64,000 nucleotides of DNA from Isoetes taiwanensis (lineage: Eukaryota > Streptophyta > Lycopodiopsida > Isoetales > Isoetaceae): contig JAJEKV010000041.1 in NCBI GenBank assembly GCA_021234155.1, forward strand, positions 10,003,018 to 10,067,017, read 5' to 3'. Numbering within the stretch: the first letter of the stretch is position 1; each line of letters opens with the position of its first letter. The notes beneath the pieces were generated by a model. That model worked only from the letters and a program-made list of their open reading frames with translations. It made no database searches and was not told where the DNA came from. The translations under genes and the position numbers were made by a program. This document shows positions 1-10,119 of the stretch, one piece after another.

Positions 1-2051
1 ATTATGTGGCCATTTGAGAAGGATGTAGACGCCAGAGTTAACTCTTTAGGTTTTCAGATCATCAAAGCAGGGGAAGCTACCAAGCTGCTTGGGCTACCAC
101 TTGTGGTATCAGATAACCTTAAAGGTTTGTGGACTCCGATTCTTGATAAGCTACGAAAAAGGGTAGGGTTATGGTCCTCTAAAGGCCTTTCCATTGCAGG
201 AAGAATAACAGTGGCCAATGCTATACTAGCCTCTTCCCATGTGTATTACTCTTCAATTATACTAGCTCAAAAAGGGGTATATAGTCAAATTCAGGCTATT
301 ATCAGGAAGTTTATCTGGGGAGGCATGCATCTGGTTGCCTGGGCTGAGATATGCAGAGATAGGAGATGTGGGGGCCTAGGCTATAAAGATATACTGACAC
401 ATGCCCAGATTTTATCAGCCAAAAGTGTGTGGAGAGCAATCAAGGGAGGCACCTCCCCTGCTCTGAATTTTGTGAGATATTGGCTTGGCCTCTGTAAACT
501 GAAAGGAAAGCCCTCCCTCCCAAGAGATGAAGTTGGGGCCATGTTCTTTAGATATAGGGTAGCTCCCGGGACCTCTCCAGTGATGCGAAAGATTCTACAG
601 GCCTGGTGTGAAGTCCAACAACTATTCTCCCCTATGGAGCCTACATTAGATGCAGGAAACCTTAGCATCTTCTGGAATATTCATGTATGGAAAAGGGGTG
701 ATCTTCCTCTTGCTTTGTCTCACCCCCGTATCTTCATCAAATGGAAGGACGCAGGCATTACTAGATTGCACCACCTATGGAGGAATGATAGGTGGACATC
801 ATGGTCCAGGTTCAAAACTCTAATCAGGAATCCAGGTGAGGCTGATAGAAAGATCCTTAAGGAAATCTTAAAGAATGTACATGCCCTTTCTGGTATTTGT
901 GGCCCAGGGGAGAAGTGGTTATGTCATGGCTCAGAAAAGTATGAAGTTGGTAAGATCTATCACTTACTTATTCAACCAAGTCCTCTTAAAGCTATCAATG
1001 CTCTTGGGTTGGGTGAGAGAGAAGTGGTCAAGCTCATGGGTGATTCCTGGACTACCCTTTGCTCGAGAAGGATTCAATACTTTAGGTGGCTAGCCTTACA
1101 AGGTGGTCTTAATACGCATACCAGGCTAATCGAAAGAGGCACTGTTGTTCCATTGGAGTGTCCACTTGGCTGTTCAACACCAGAGGATACATCACATCTC
1201 TTCTTCTGTCCACGTATTATGTGCTTCTGGCAGTGGGTGGCACCCATTATTGGGCTGGAAAATACCGACCTAGATTGGCCCCGAATAATCACGTCCAATG
1301 AAAACGACAAAATATCTGCAACGCTGGTTAATATTGCCTTGTGGGTGATATGGAAGCATAGATGTGAGGTTGCTCTTGGAGGAAAAGAAATCTCTTTAGC
1401 AAAACTAAAGAACTGGTTCAACTACGAAGTTGCATTGATGGCCCTTGCACACCACAGGAAAATGGGGAGTGCATATCACAAAGATTTGGATAGGATTGGA
1501 AGACTCGAAGGGTTCTATACATTCTTCAGGTGCAACTGGGATGGGAAAAAGGAAGATGAACATACTCTGACTGGGGTGGTGGAAGTAGGTGAGGATAACT
1601 CTTGCTAGTAGTCATGGTGAGTTAATATGGTCTCCTCCTTTCTAAGATGACCACGGCATGGGGGTTCTGGAATGCTGGAGGTAGTACTCCTATAGTACCA
1701 TCAGTAGGACACAGGTAACTTCATGTAGTTGCACAATCCCTGTAGTACTGTGCTGATGAGGAAGAGGTGAGGGAAGCTAGGAGCTAGTTTCCTTTAGCCA
1801 TAGTACAAATCATCACAGGAAGATGTGTGGTCATGCAACCGAGACCTGAGGTGCTGGTGCCCCATTAATAGGGAAGAAGTTGAGATGGCCTTCACCAAAG
1901 TACAAGAACCTCTACCGTGATTCACTCTCCTGATTGGAGTGATTTGACTTTATGTTGCTTTTCAAGCCGTTCCATGGGGATCATGTACTATATTTATAAA
2001 TTAATAGAATCTCAACCTTACACTCAAAAAAAAAAAAAAAAAAAAAAAAAA
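1..2051 (+). mobile_element. 3' part of a plant L1-type LINE (left copy)
   Basis: The last ~2 kb of a non-LTR retrotransposon, entering from beyond the window edge. It consists of the ORF2 C-terminal part, a ~415-bp 3' UTR and a 26-base A-run at 2026-2051. It is nearly identical to 53021-55053, where the rest of the element is present, so both are the same insertion duplicated with its flank or very recent copies. The flank after the tail (GGATTACATC...) is also the same in both places, which favours duplication of the locus over two independent insertions. Confidence 0.93.
4..1608 (+). CDS. LINE ORF2 C-terminal part: RT thumb region and zf-RVT domain (5' end outside window)
   Basis: 534 uninterrupted codons. 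The N-terminal third corresponds to the segment just after the RT catalytic box (motifs LLGLPL and SIAGRI, then FIWGG). The middle is the typical plant LINE connector. Around residues 385-405 there is a zf-RVT zinc-binding arrangement (CPLGC followed by H and C in SHLFFC, then FWQWV), and further on ALWVIWKHRCEVAL, a conserved plant LINE segment. The frame is open through this region, while the right copy has frameshifts at 53515-53640, so this copy is better preserved. The polymerase catalytic residues lie upstream of the window. No target site can be assigned on this side. Confidence 0.85.
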   Translation: MWPFEKDVDARVNSLGFQIIKAGEATKLLGLPLVVSDNLKGLWTPILDKLRKRVGLWSSKGLSIAGRITVANAILASSHVYYSSIILAQKGVYSQIQAIIRKFIWGGMHLVAWAEICRDRRCGGLGYKDILTHAQILSAKSVWRAIKGGTSPALNFVRYWLGLCKLKGKPSLPRDEVGAMFFRYRVAPGTSPVMRKILQAWCEVQQLFSPMEPTLDAGNLSIFWNIHVWKRGDLPLALSHPRIFIKWKDAGITRLHHLWRNDRWTSWSRFKTLIRNPGEADRKILKEILKNVHALSGICGPGEKWLCHGSEKYEVGKIYHLLIQPSPLKAINALGLGEREVVKLMGDSWTTLCSRRIQYFRWLALQGGLNTHTRLIERGTVVPLECPLGCSTPEDTSHLFFCPRIMCFWQWVAPIIGLENTDLDWPRIITSNENDKISATLVNIALWVIWKHRCEVALGGKEISLAKLKNWFNYEVALMALAHHRKMGSAYHKDLDRIGRLEGFYTFFRCNWDGKKEDEHTLTGVVEVGEDNSC

Positions 2052-2306
2052 GGATTACATCTATTCGCAATACAAAGATTTATAATTATAAAAAGATATC
2101 TAAGAACTAAGTTCCTCATTGTCGTCCATAGGCTCGAGCTGGTGGCCGGTAGCGCATCAAGGTGGTGCTGGGGCTAGCAGAGAGGGCGGCTCGAGCTGCT
2201 GCCTCTGGTGGCAAGCAAGTGGCCAAGGGTGCTGCCACAAGGAGTCGCATACTAGCGCAGCCCGCCACGTCCCCCAATGCCACTATAGCCAGATCTCGTC
2301 GGACCA
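2052..2306 (-). pseudogene. 3'-terminal fragment of the uncharacterised acidic-protein gene (third partial copy)
   Basis: These 255 bp match 7853-8105 and 55054-55312, including the C-terminal coding part and stop region of the minus-strand gene at 7917-9161. Homology stops abruptly at GGACCA (2301-2306), where the sequence switches to the 2.4-kb repeat. It is a truncated remnant with no start and cannot encode a protein by itself. Confidence 0.8.
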
Positions 2307-4698
2307 GGTGACAGTCTAATCTAAGCCCTGATCTGAGGCTTTTTTAAGAAAAATGAAAAATACAAATAAGGACAAGTTTATGAAACATTGGCCAAATAGA
2401 CAAAACGATTCAAAAGATATAGGAGATCAACATCAGACTATATGGAAGACTTTTTGAGCTTTGAATTCAGACAGATGATAAAACATGTACAAATATCCAA
2501 AAAAAAGAACTTAATACTAAGATATGAACCACAAATCAATATAATACTGATTTGCATAATATAATTTATGAGTCAACCATCCACGGTGGTGGAACAACAT
2601 ATAACAACTTAAAATAGAGAAAAGTAGACAGATGTCACCAAGAAGCTAGCTTCCGAAGTTTAATCTTGCAGATTTGAGCAGTAGTTTTTGCTCATTGAAC
2701 ACCATGGAAAACACCACTTGGAGGGATAAGTCCGGTTACCTGCAGTGGAACCAAACGCAAGTTAGCCTGAGAAGGGTAAATGCGTAAGCCACAAACAGGT
2801 AAGCAATGGACTCATCCGGCTTAACGCCTTTCACCATAAAACGAACACTTAATAATTTAATAAGACGCAAACAGTTTAAGAAAATGAATTTGTTAAATTG
2901 ATACAACGTAAATAAAAAATAGCATGCTTAGGGCTATAAATAACAATATTTTAATTGAACCGAGGAAAAAAAGGGCCGTGAAGGAAACTAGCTAAAAGAG
3001 GAGTCCGTGAGAGCTAGATAACGAGAATGAATAATTGAGCTTGCACTATCATGTTTGCACGGGTAAAATTGTGCAAGGCAAAGCGATGTGGGAATAGAAA
3101 ATCTATCCAGCTTAAGTAGCTCAAAAGGATAGCACTGTTTACAATGGAATCGAAATAGAACCTAACTAAGGACAACCAAAAATCCATGCAATAACAAAGA
3201 TCAAACAAGATAGAGAGAAGATAATGTTAACATCAATATACAGCAAGAAACAATCGATTATTCAAGAAGATACCGCATGGCCATCATACAAGGGCGATCT
3301 CGCTCCAAGTTGCTTTCAAAACACGAAATGGAAGGATATGCATCTACTTTCTGAAATTGTTAACAAGAAACAGTAGACTTATACATCAATAAAATATTAC
3401 GGTTCAAGTAGCATACAAAACAAGGGATATTACATATCCACTGTCACATCTGTGCAGGTCATATATGTGTAGAAATAGAAAATCCATCTAGCTATCCAGA
3501 AATTCTAAGACGGATCCAAATTCAACTAGCTAATACAGGTCAATGTGCTATTTATTTCTTAAGTTACCAACGAGCTAAATGAGAAATGACATCCCATCCT
3601 TATGATACGGTGTACTTCTAGCGGCTAGCTTATTCTTCTATTTTGCTATTTTAGATAGAGATCTACGTAAGCTGTATTTGACATATTTTCAGTATAACCA
3701 TATAGAACATCACGATCAACCTGTATTTTAAGGTCTATCTAGCCAAAAAATTGTGGTAGAATTAAAAACGAAAATGGGTAAGAACCTGGTTCGTCATGAT
3801 GCCATCTACTTGGTCGATTTGCGCTTTTGCAGCTGAGGCCGATGGTATATTGTACTTTGGGCAGAGAAACTCTCTTCAGGAGTGCGTAGCTAATCATGAA
3901 TAAATTCTTTGCTGGCGAGACCTTGCACATTCTGAGCCGAGCTCCCTTGTTCTTCAAGATCAGCGAGTTCACTGGCTGGGAATGCATTAGAAACCTTAAC
4001 AGGCTTAGTGAAACCTCATTTTGGTCTACCCATATACTGAAAGCAGCTCAACAGTGCAGCATGTCTCTGGTTTAATACACTCCCAAGATACGCGAGGATG
4101 ATTTTCATATGGAGCAACTCCTTGGAATATCTGTTAGGGTAAGGAGACGTCTGCGCCCATCGTAAAGTGAAGAAGCTCAGAGAAACGAAAGAAACCTAAA
4201 CCTAAAAGAATCATGCAAAATATTGACGGTCTGGATTTTTTTAACCATACTACCATGTAATTTCTAATTGTAGAATAGAAATACCAAAGGTTGAATAATA
4301 AAAAAATTATTCTAATCTTACACTTAGAAGGTTCAATGGTTGTTTGAACATTGGTAGAGTTTACGATATTCAATGAAGCAAACGTTAACTCATAAAAATG
4401 CAATACCGAGTTGAATGTCGTTTTCAAGGTGGACATGGAACTCCACAAGGGGACTAGAGATAATGCAATACCAAGCTGAATGCCGTTTCCAAGGTGGACC
4501 TGAATTCCACTAAGGGGACTGGAGATATCAATCTAATTTAGAGAAGGGAAAATCAGTGGCTAACAAGGATCCATTTATTTTAAGAAGATACAACAACACA
4601 TGAGTCAACTAGGGGGTCTCAAAACATCCGTTGCTAATAAGACCACTGGGGGCATGATTTTAAGAAGAATCAGCAGTGTATTAGTCAATATAAAAAAA
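2302..4698. repeat. 2.4-kb direct repeat, left unit
   Basis: Nearly identical to 5435-7826 (offset 3133). It starts at GACCAGGTGACAGT and ends in AATATAAAAAAA. Small clustered differences separate the two units, for example near 2921-2990, 3062-3090 and 3820-3840. No LTR ends (TG...CA), primer-binding site or polypurine tract bound it, so it is not read as an LTR. AT-rich, with only short open frames on either strand; nothing in it resembles a known protein. It contains the 65-bp tandem duplication listed separately. Confidence 0.9.
4397..4526. repeat. 65-bp tandem duplication inside the 2.4-kb repeat (left unit)
   Basis: Two adjacent 65-bp units (4397-4461 and 4462-4526), both starting AATGCAATACC and both containing AAGGTGGAC and GGGGACT. 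They differ at several positions, so they are older than the 2.4-kb duplication that carries them. The same pair is at 7532-7661. Confidence 0.85.
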
Positions 4699-5434
4699 TC
4701 CTACCTCCTACCTCAGGCAGGGAGGTCCCAATAAGTCACTTTACTTGACTTAAGAAAGTCAGACCAGGAGAGTAGGGCCCTGTTGCAACACAGGGGCCCC
4801 ACCCAACCCGTATAATTCTACTCTATGAATAAGCAAAAAAGGAAAGATAGAACTTACAGTATAGCTATAACAGTCCTGGTGAATCTTGGCATTCAAAAAA
4901 TGTCATAATGATATCTGTTTTGAGATATGATAGTGTAAAAGTTTTTGTTTTAATACATAACCAGGCATGGAAAAAAACTCTTTCCATAAAAACCCATGAC
5001 TGGTGGTACATATGTTAACTCCTTGAGTTCTGTAAGTACACAATACCCTTGATGCAAAGAGAAGTTTCAAATTCAATTGACGTGAGTGTATATACGTACC
5101 CAGTTGCCAACATTTGGGTGATGAAGTCAGTTCGTGCTAGAAATACCACACTGGTTATCCTTTAATAAAGATCAGCTCCTTTATCCTTACAGTATTGACG
5201 TCATCATCTTTAACAACAATTTAAATATTCTGTACAAGATAATAAGAGTGTTAAGATCAAAATTTTGAACAGTTCCAGCAATCAATTAAATACACCTGAC
5301 CTCAAATCAAGGTTCTGGGTTAAACCCAGAAATTGAGATAACATTAAAAAACCTTTCTAGTCTGTCTAAACAGACTTTAAGCCATTTAGACCCAATTTTG
5401 GAACTAAAAGACTTTCAATTGCAATCTTAGATTA
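4699..5434. other. Unique spacer between the two 2.4-kb repeat units
   Basis: AT-rich sequence without a convincing ORF on either strand. It ends in GATTAGA-CCAGGTGACAG-TCTAATC (5429-5453), an imperfect palindrome with perfect 7-bp arms that lies exactly across the start of the right repeat unit. No gene, tRNA or transposon end is visible. Confidence 0.6.
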
Positions 5435-7826
5435 GACCAGGTGACAGTCTAATCTAAGCCCTGATCTGAGGCTTTTTTAAGAAAAATGAAAAATACAAAT
5501 AAGGACAAGTTTATGAAACATTGGCCAAATAGACAAAACGATTCAAAAGATATAGGAGATCAACATCAGACTATATGGAAGACTTTTTGAGCTTTGAATT
5601 CAGACAGATGATAAAACATGTACAAATATCCAAAAAAAAGAACTTAATACTAAGATATGAACCACAAATCAATATAATACTGATTTGCATAATATAATTT
5701 ATGAGTCAACCATCCACGGTGGTGGAACAACATATAACAACTTAAAATAGAGAAAAGTAGACAGATGTCACCAAGAAGCTAGCTTCCGAAGTTTAATCTT
5801 GCAGATTTGAGCAGTAGTTTTTGCTCATTGAACACCATGGAAAACACCACTTGGAGGGATAAGTCCGGTTACCTGCAGTGGAACCAAACGCAAGTTAGCC
5901 TGAGAAGGGTAAATGCGTAAGCCACAAACAGGTAAGCAATGGACTCATCCGGCTTAACGCCTTTCACCATAAAACGAACACTTAATAATTTAATAAGACG
6001 CAAACAGTTTAAGAAAATGAATTTGTTAAATTGATACAACGTAAATAAAAATAGCACAGTTAGGGCTATAAATAACAATATTTTAATTGGAACTGGAGCG
6101 TAAAAAAAGGGCCGTAAGGAAACTAGCTAAAGAGGAGTCCGTAGAGCTAGATAACAGAATGAATAATTGAGCTTGCACTATCATGTTTGCACAGGTAAAA
6201 TTGTGCAAGGCAGCAACGTGTGGGAATAGAAAATCTATCCAGCTTAAGTAGCTCAAAAGGATAGCACTGTTTACAATGGAATCGAAATAGAACCTAACTA
6301 AGGACAACCAAAAATCCATGCAATAACAAAGATCAAACAAGATAGAGAGAAGATAATGTGAACATCAATATACAGCAAGAAACAATCGATTATTCAGAAG
6401 AAGATACTGCATGGCCATCATACAAGGGCAGATCTGCTCCAAGTTGCTTTCAAAACACGAAATGGAAGGATATGCATCTACTTTCTGAAATTGTTAACAA
6501 GAAACAGTAGACTTATACATCAATAAAATATTACGGTTCAAGTAGCATACAAAACAAGGGATATTACATATCCACTGTCACATCTGTGCAGGTCATATAT
6601 GTGTAGAAATAGAAAATCCATCTAGCTATCCAGAAATTCTAAGACGGGTCCAAATTCAACTACCTAATACAGGTCAATGTGCTATTTATTTCTTAAGTTA
6701 CCAACGAGCTAAATGAGAAATGACATCCCATCCTTATGATACGGTGTACTTCTAGCGGCTAGCTTATTCTTCTATTTTGCTATTTTAGATAGAGATCTAC
6801 GTAAGCTGTATTTGACATATTTTCAGTATAACCATATAGAACATCACGATCAACCTCAGATTTTTAAGGTCTATCTAGCCAAAAATTGTGGTAGAATTAA
6901 AAACGAAAATGGGTAAGAACCCCGGTTCGTCATGATGCCATCTACTTGGTCGACGGCGCTTTGGTACCGAGGCCGATGGTATATTGTACTTTGGGCAGAG
7001 AAACTCTCTTCAGGAGTGCGTAGCTAATCATGAATAAATTCTTTGCTGGCGAGACCTTGCACATTCTGAGCCGAGCTCCCTTGTTCTTCAAGATCAGCGA
7101 GTTCACTGGCTGGGAATGCATTAGAAACCTTAACAGGCTTAGTGAAACCTCATTTTGGTCTACCCATATACTGAAAGCAGCTCAACAGTGCAGCATGTCT
7201 CTGGTTTAATACACTCCCAAGATACGCGAGGATGATTTTCATATGGAGCAACTCCTTGGAATATCTGTTAGGGTAAGGAGACGTCTGCGCCCATCGTAAA
7301 GTGAAGAAGCTCAGAGAAACGAAAGAAACCTAAACCTAAAAGAATCATGCAAAATATTGACGGTCTGGATTTTTTTAACCATACTACCATGTAATTTCTA
7401 ATTGTAGAATAGAAATACCAAAGGTTGAATAATAAAAAAATTATTCTAATCTTACACTTAGAAGGTTCAATGGTTAAGCTGAACATTGGTAGAGTTTACG
7501 ATATTCAATGAAGCAAACGTTAACTCATAAAAATGCAATACCGAGTTGAATGTCGTTTTCAAGGTGGACATGGAACTCCACAAGGGGACTAGAGATAATG
7601 CAATACCAAGCTGAATGCCGTTTCCAAGGTGGACCTGAATTCCACTAAGGGGACTGGAGATATCAATCTAATTTAGAGAAGGGAAAATCAGTGGCTAACA
7701 AGGATCCATTTATTTTAAGAAGATACAACAACACATGAGTCAACTAGGGGGTCTCAAAACATCCGTTGCTAATAAGACCACTGGGGGCATGATTTTAAGA
7801 AGAATCAGCAGTGTATTAGTCAATAT
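5435..7826. repeat. 2.4-kb direct repeat, right unit
   Basis: Second copy of 2302-4698. It ends in ...CAATAT and then runs into 26 A residues instead of the 7 seen in the left unit. After the A-run the sequence is the LINE flank (GGATTACATC), not the spacer that follows the left unit. Contains the 65-bp tandem pair at 7532-7661. No recognisable coding region. Confidence 0.9.
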
Positions 7827-7852
7827 AAAAAAAAAAAAAAAAAAAAAAAAAA
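7827..7852. other. 26-nt A-run forming a rearrangement junction
   Basis: Exactly as long as the LINE poly(A) tail at 2026-2051 and followed by the same flank, but preceded by the 2.4-kb repeat instead of a LINE body. It therefore looks like a LINE tail whose element was lost or bypassed by recombination or template switching at the A-run. Confidence 0.75.
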
Positions 7853-7916
7853 GGATTACATCTATTCGCAATACAAAGATTTATAATTATAAAAAGATAT
7901 CTAAGAACTAAGTTCC

Positions 7917-9161
7917 TCATCGTCGTCCATAGGCTCGAGCTGGTGGCCAGTAGCGCATCAAGGTGGTGCTGGGGCTAGCAGAGAGGGCGGCTCGAGCTGC
8001 TGCCTCCGGTGGCAAGCAAGTGGCCAAGGGTGCCGCCACAAGGAGTCGCATACTAGCGCAGCCCGCCACGTCCCCCAATGCCACTATAGCCAGATCTCGT
8101 CGGACCAAAGTGACAGTGGTGGCATGGTAATCAATCTTCTTATGTCCCGCCAAGGTGGATAACGCGCGGAGCGCCCACCAAGATGCTTCAGAAGAAGGCC
8201 CCAAGTTCTTGGAGAAGAACAAGACCTCACCTTGCCGAAAGGGTGAAAGGAAGAATCGGGTCAAATGGTTGCCCATTGCCCTAATTTGCGGATCCCTGGA
8301 GGTCTCTGCTTCCTTTTCCAAGTTAACAGGGATCTTCTCCTGCTCTGCCTCTTCCTTGTCATCCCTAAGACTTATCTTGGTGTCCCAAAAGTCTTCCTCC
8401 TCTTGATCCACCCCTCCCATAGTGATCTGTAAAGGCTGAACTGCAGGAGGAGGGCGCATGTGAGCCGCAAACTGCTCCTCTGGAGGCTGGGGTGCATCAG
8501 TCAATAGGAATTGCCGAAGAGACAAAGGGGTCTCAACGGGTTCTAGCTCTTCTAGCCGAAATACTAACAAGTTCTTGACTTGTGGCGGATGCACAACAGG
8601 TGTCGTAAAGTCGAGGAAGTCATCCTGGCAGTACTCCGCAAGATCATAGAGGACCTCTATCTTGCGGCGGCCCCGCATATCAGCAATGACGCGGTAAGCC
8701 CATATAATGTCCTCTAGAATCAGGTACTCTTGTTTGTTCAAGAGTACGGCAGGAAGGAGGTTTAACCCTTCGAGTTTGAGGGCTTTATCCCGCGCTGCCG
8801 GTGCTTCGGTGGCTAGCTCCTTCCACCGTGCAAAGTCATGCTCGTCGACGACTTCATCGTCTTCCGGGTCAGGAGGTACTGGTGTAGAAGAATGCTCGGC
8901 AGCTATCTGCTCATCCTCAATATACTGGTCCATGATGATGGCCAGCGCAAATCGAGCCTCAAAACAGACTTCCCGATCTATAGTAACGATAGGGAGGTCG
9001 GTTCCTCGTCTCCTTATGCCCTTAATGACATTCCGGGCATGATCATCACCTCCTAACATCTCGAGCAAAGTGTGGAAGTCGAGGTAGAGCTGTGAGTCGT
9101 CTTCATTGAAGACACAAGCAGGTACGATCTCCTCACAGTAGAATTGTTCGCATTGAATCAT
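7917..9161 (-). CDS. Uncharacterised acidic plant protein (left copy)
   Basis: A 414-codon ORF starting with ATG at 9161 (MIQCEQFYCEE...). I do not recognise the family. The N-terminal ~85 residues look like a small folded domain (YLDFHTLLEMLGGDDHARN, then IKGIRRRGTDLPIVTIDREV). An acidic proline-rich linker follows, then a second block rich in Leu and Ile (YLILEDIIWAYRVIADMRGR), then another acidic stretch (DQEEEDFWDTKI, DDKEEAEQEK). The N-terminal block is loosely reminiscent of BRO-N/KilA-N-like domains, but this is only an impression. The C-terminal ~50 residues may be out of frame: another frame ends in EPMDDDEELSS and a stop at 7901-7903, more in character with the rest. The LINE tail or A-run lies ~65 bp beyond its 3' end. 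The right copy is broken by indels. Confidence 0.55.
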   Translation of the reverse strand: MIQCEQFYCEEIVPACVFNEDDSQLYLDFHTLLEMLGGDDHARNVIKGIRRRGTDLPIVTIDREVCFEARFALAIIMDQYIEDEQIAAEHSSTPVPPDPEDDEVVDEHDFARWKELATEAPAARDKALKLEGLNLLPAVLLNKQEYLILEDIIWAYRVIADMRGRRKIEVLYDLAEYCQDDFLDFTTPVVHPPQVKNLLVFRLEELEPVETPLSLRQFLLTDAPQPPEEQFAAHMRPPPAVQPLQITMGGVDQEEEDFWDTKISLRDDKEEAEQEKIPVNLEKEAETSRDPQIRAMGNHLTRFFLSPFRQGEVLFFSKNLGPSSEASWWALRALSTLAGHKKIDYHATTVTLVRRDLAIVALGDVAGCASMRLLVAAPLATCLPPEAAARAALSASPSTTLMRYWPPARAYGRR

Positions 9162-9862
9162 ATTCTCAAAAGAAAATAGTTATCAGAGGTTCTCTGTAGT
9201 ATCTCACCCTGATCTTCAAACAGTTGTAGTGTGCCAGCTTAGTATATCTCTAGAGAAGGCAAATACTGAGTAGTTATCAAATCTAAATTATCAATGCTAC
9301 ATTGAGATGACATGTCTAAATCCAGTTGTTGGTAGCATCGGGTATTTGAGCATAGAAAAAAGCAATCACATCAGTGTTAGTCTTGCCTAATAACATATGT
9401 TGAACAAGGCAACATTAGACAAACATGCATTCCATCATTAAAAAGTATTCTCTTTCAGAACTGTTCACACCTTGCAGTCTATAGCAAGAAGTCACCAAAA
9501 GGAAAAATTAGGATCCCTTTTGCAAAAGAGAAGTCTTGGCCCTTGTTGTGCAGGTAAATCTAAGAAGAGTAGAGTTTGCAAATCTAGAAAATTCATTGCC
9601 ATCATCGAGTTGCAAATCCAAGCTCTCTCTCGCAGGGGACATTGACCTAAAATTGGTGGGTCGGGAATCAAAATTTGGCCTATCGACCCTATCGATAAAT
9701 GCGGATTTTTACCGGCTGTCGAAGAAGTGTTGAGTATCTCTAGGTGCGAAAATCATGTCCAAAATTTGAATAGTGAGCACATTACAGATTATTTTGTGAA
9801 GCAGACTTTTTGGCCTTCAGGGAAACATGTTACCAGTGAATTTTTAAGCATTATTTCTGGAA
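9162..9862. other. Intergenic spacer upstream of the acidic-protein gene
   Basis: AT-rich, no convincing ORF. It is collinear with 56380-57030 in the duplicate. A patch near 9620-9730 differs strongly between the copies while its flanks are almost identical. Confidence 0.5.
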
Positions 9863-10119
9863 TCTTTGCACTCAGAGTGGTTGCCTCAAGCAACCTGGAG
9901 GTTCTAAACCATTGAGGTTGAGGGTTTTGCCAGGAATACCTTCAACAACTGCCCAAAGTCTCATTCAATGTAAGGTGGTTGGAGGCAGGACCTAATAAAG
10001 TAGTGTTGGTGTAGTGTGCGCACCATGTATCCAATTGGATGTTGCTAATATGACATGACATAAAAATTGTGTCTTTCCTTCTTCTAAATTCGTTACAAAA
10101 AAAAAAAAAAAAAAAAAAA
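9863..10119 (+). mobile_element. Candidate tRNA-derived SINE with poly(A) tail (left copy)
   Basis: An A-box-like element (CTCAGAGTGG, 9871-9880) is followed ~20 bp later by a B-box-like GGTTCTAAACC (9900-9910), a ~180-bp unrelated body and a 23-base A-run at 10097-10119. This order (pol III boxes, body, A tail) is that of a tRNA-related SINE. No clear target-site duplication was found. The counterpart at 57036-57276 lacks the 5'-most ~54 bp. Confidence 0.4.

Noticed and set aside
2302-7826. 2.4-kb repeat pair plus spacer as an LTR retrotransposon (LTR-internal-LTR)
   Set aside because: No TG...CA ends, no primer-binding site after the left unit and no polypurine tract before the right unit. 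The outer junctions are explained by microhomology.
8155-9042. Plus-strand Ser-rich ORFs over the acidic-protein gene
   Set aside because: Antisense shadows: their Ser/Arg-rich content is the complement of the acidic minus-strand frame.
7917-9161. Firm assignment of the acidic protein to a BRO-N/KilA-N viral family
   Set aside because: Only a vague resemblance in one segment; no diagnostic residues could be verified without a profile search.
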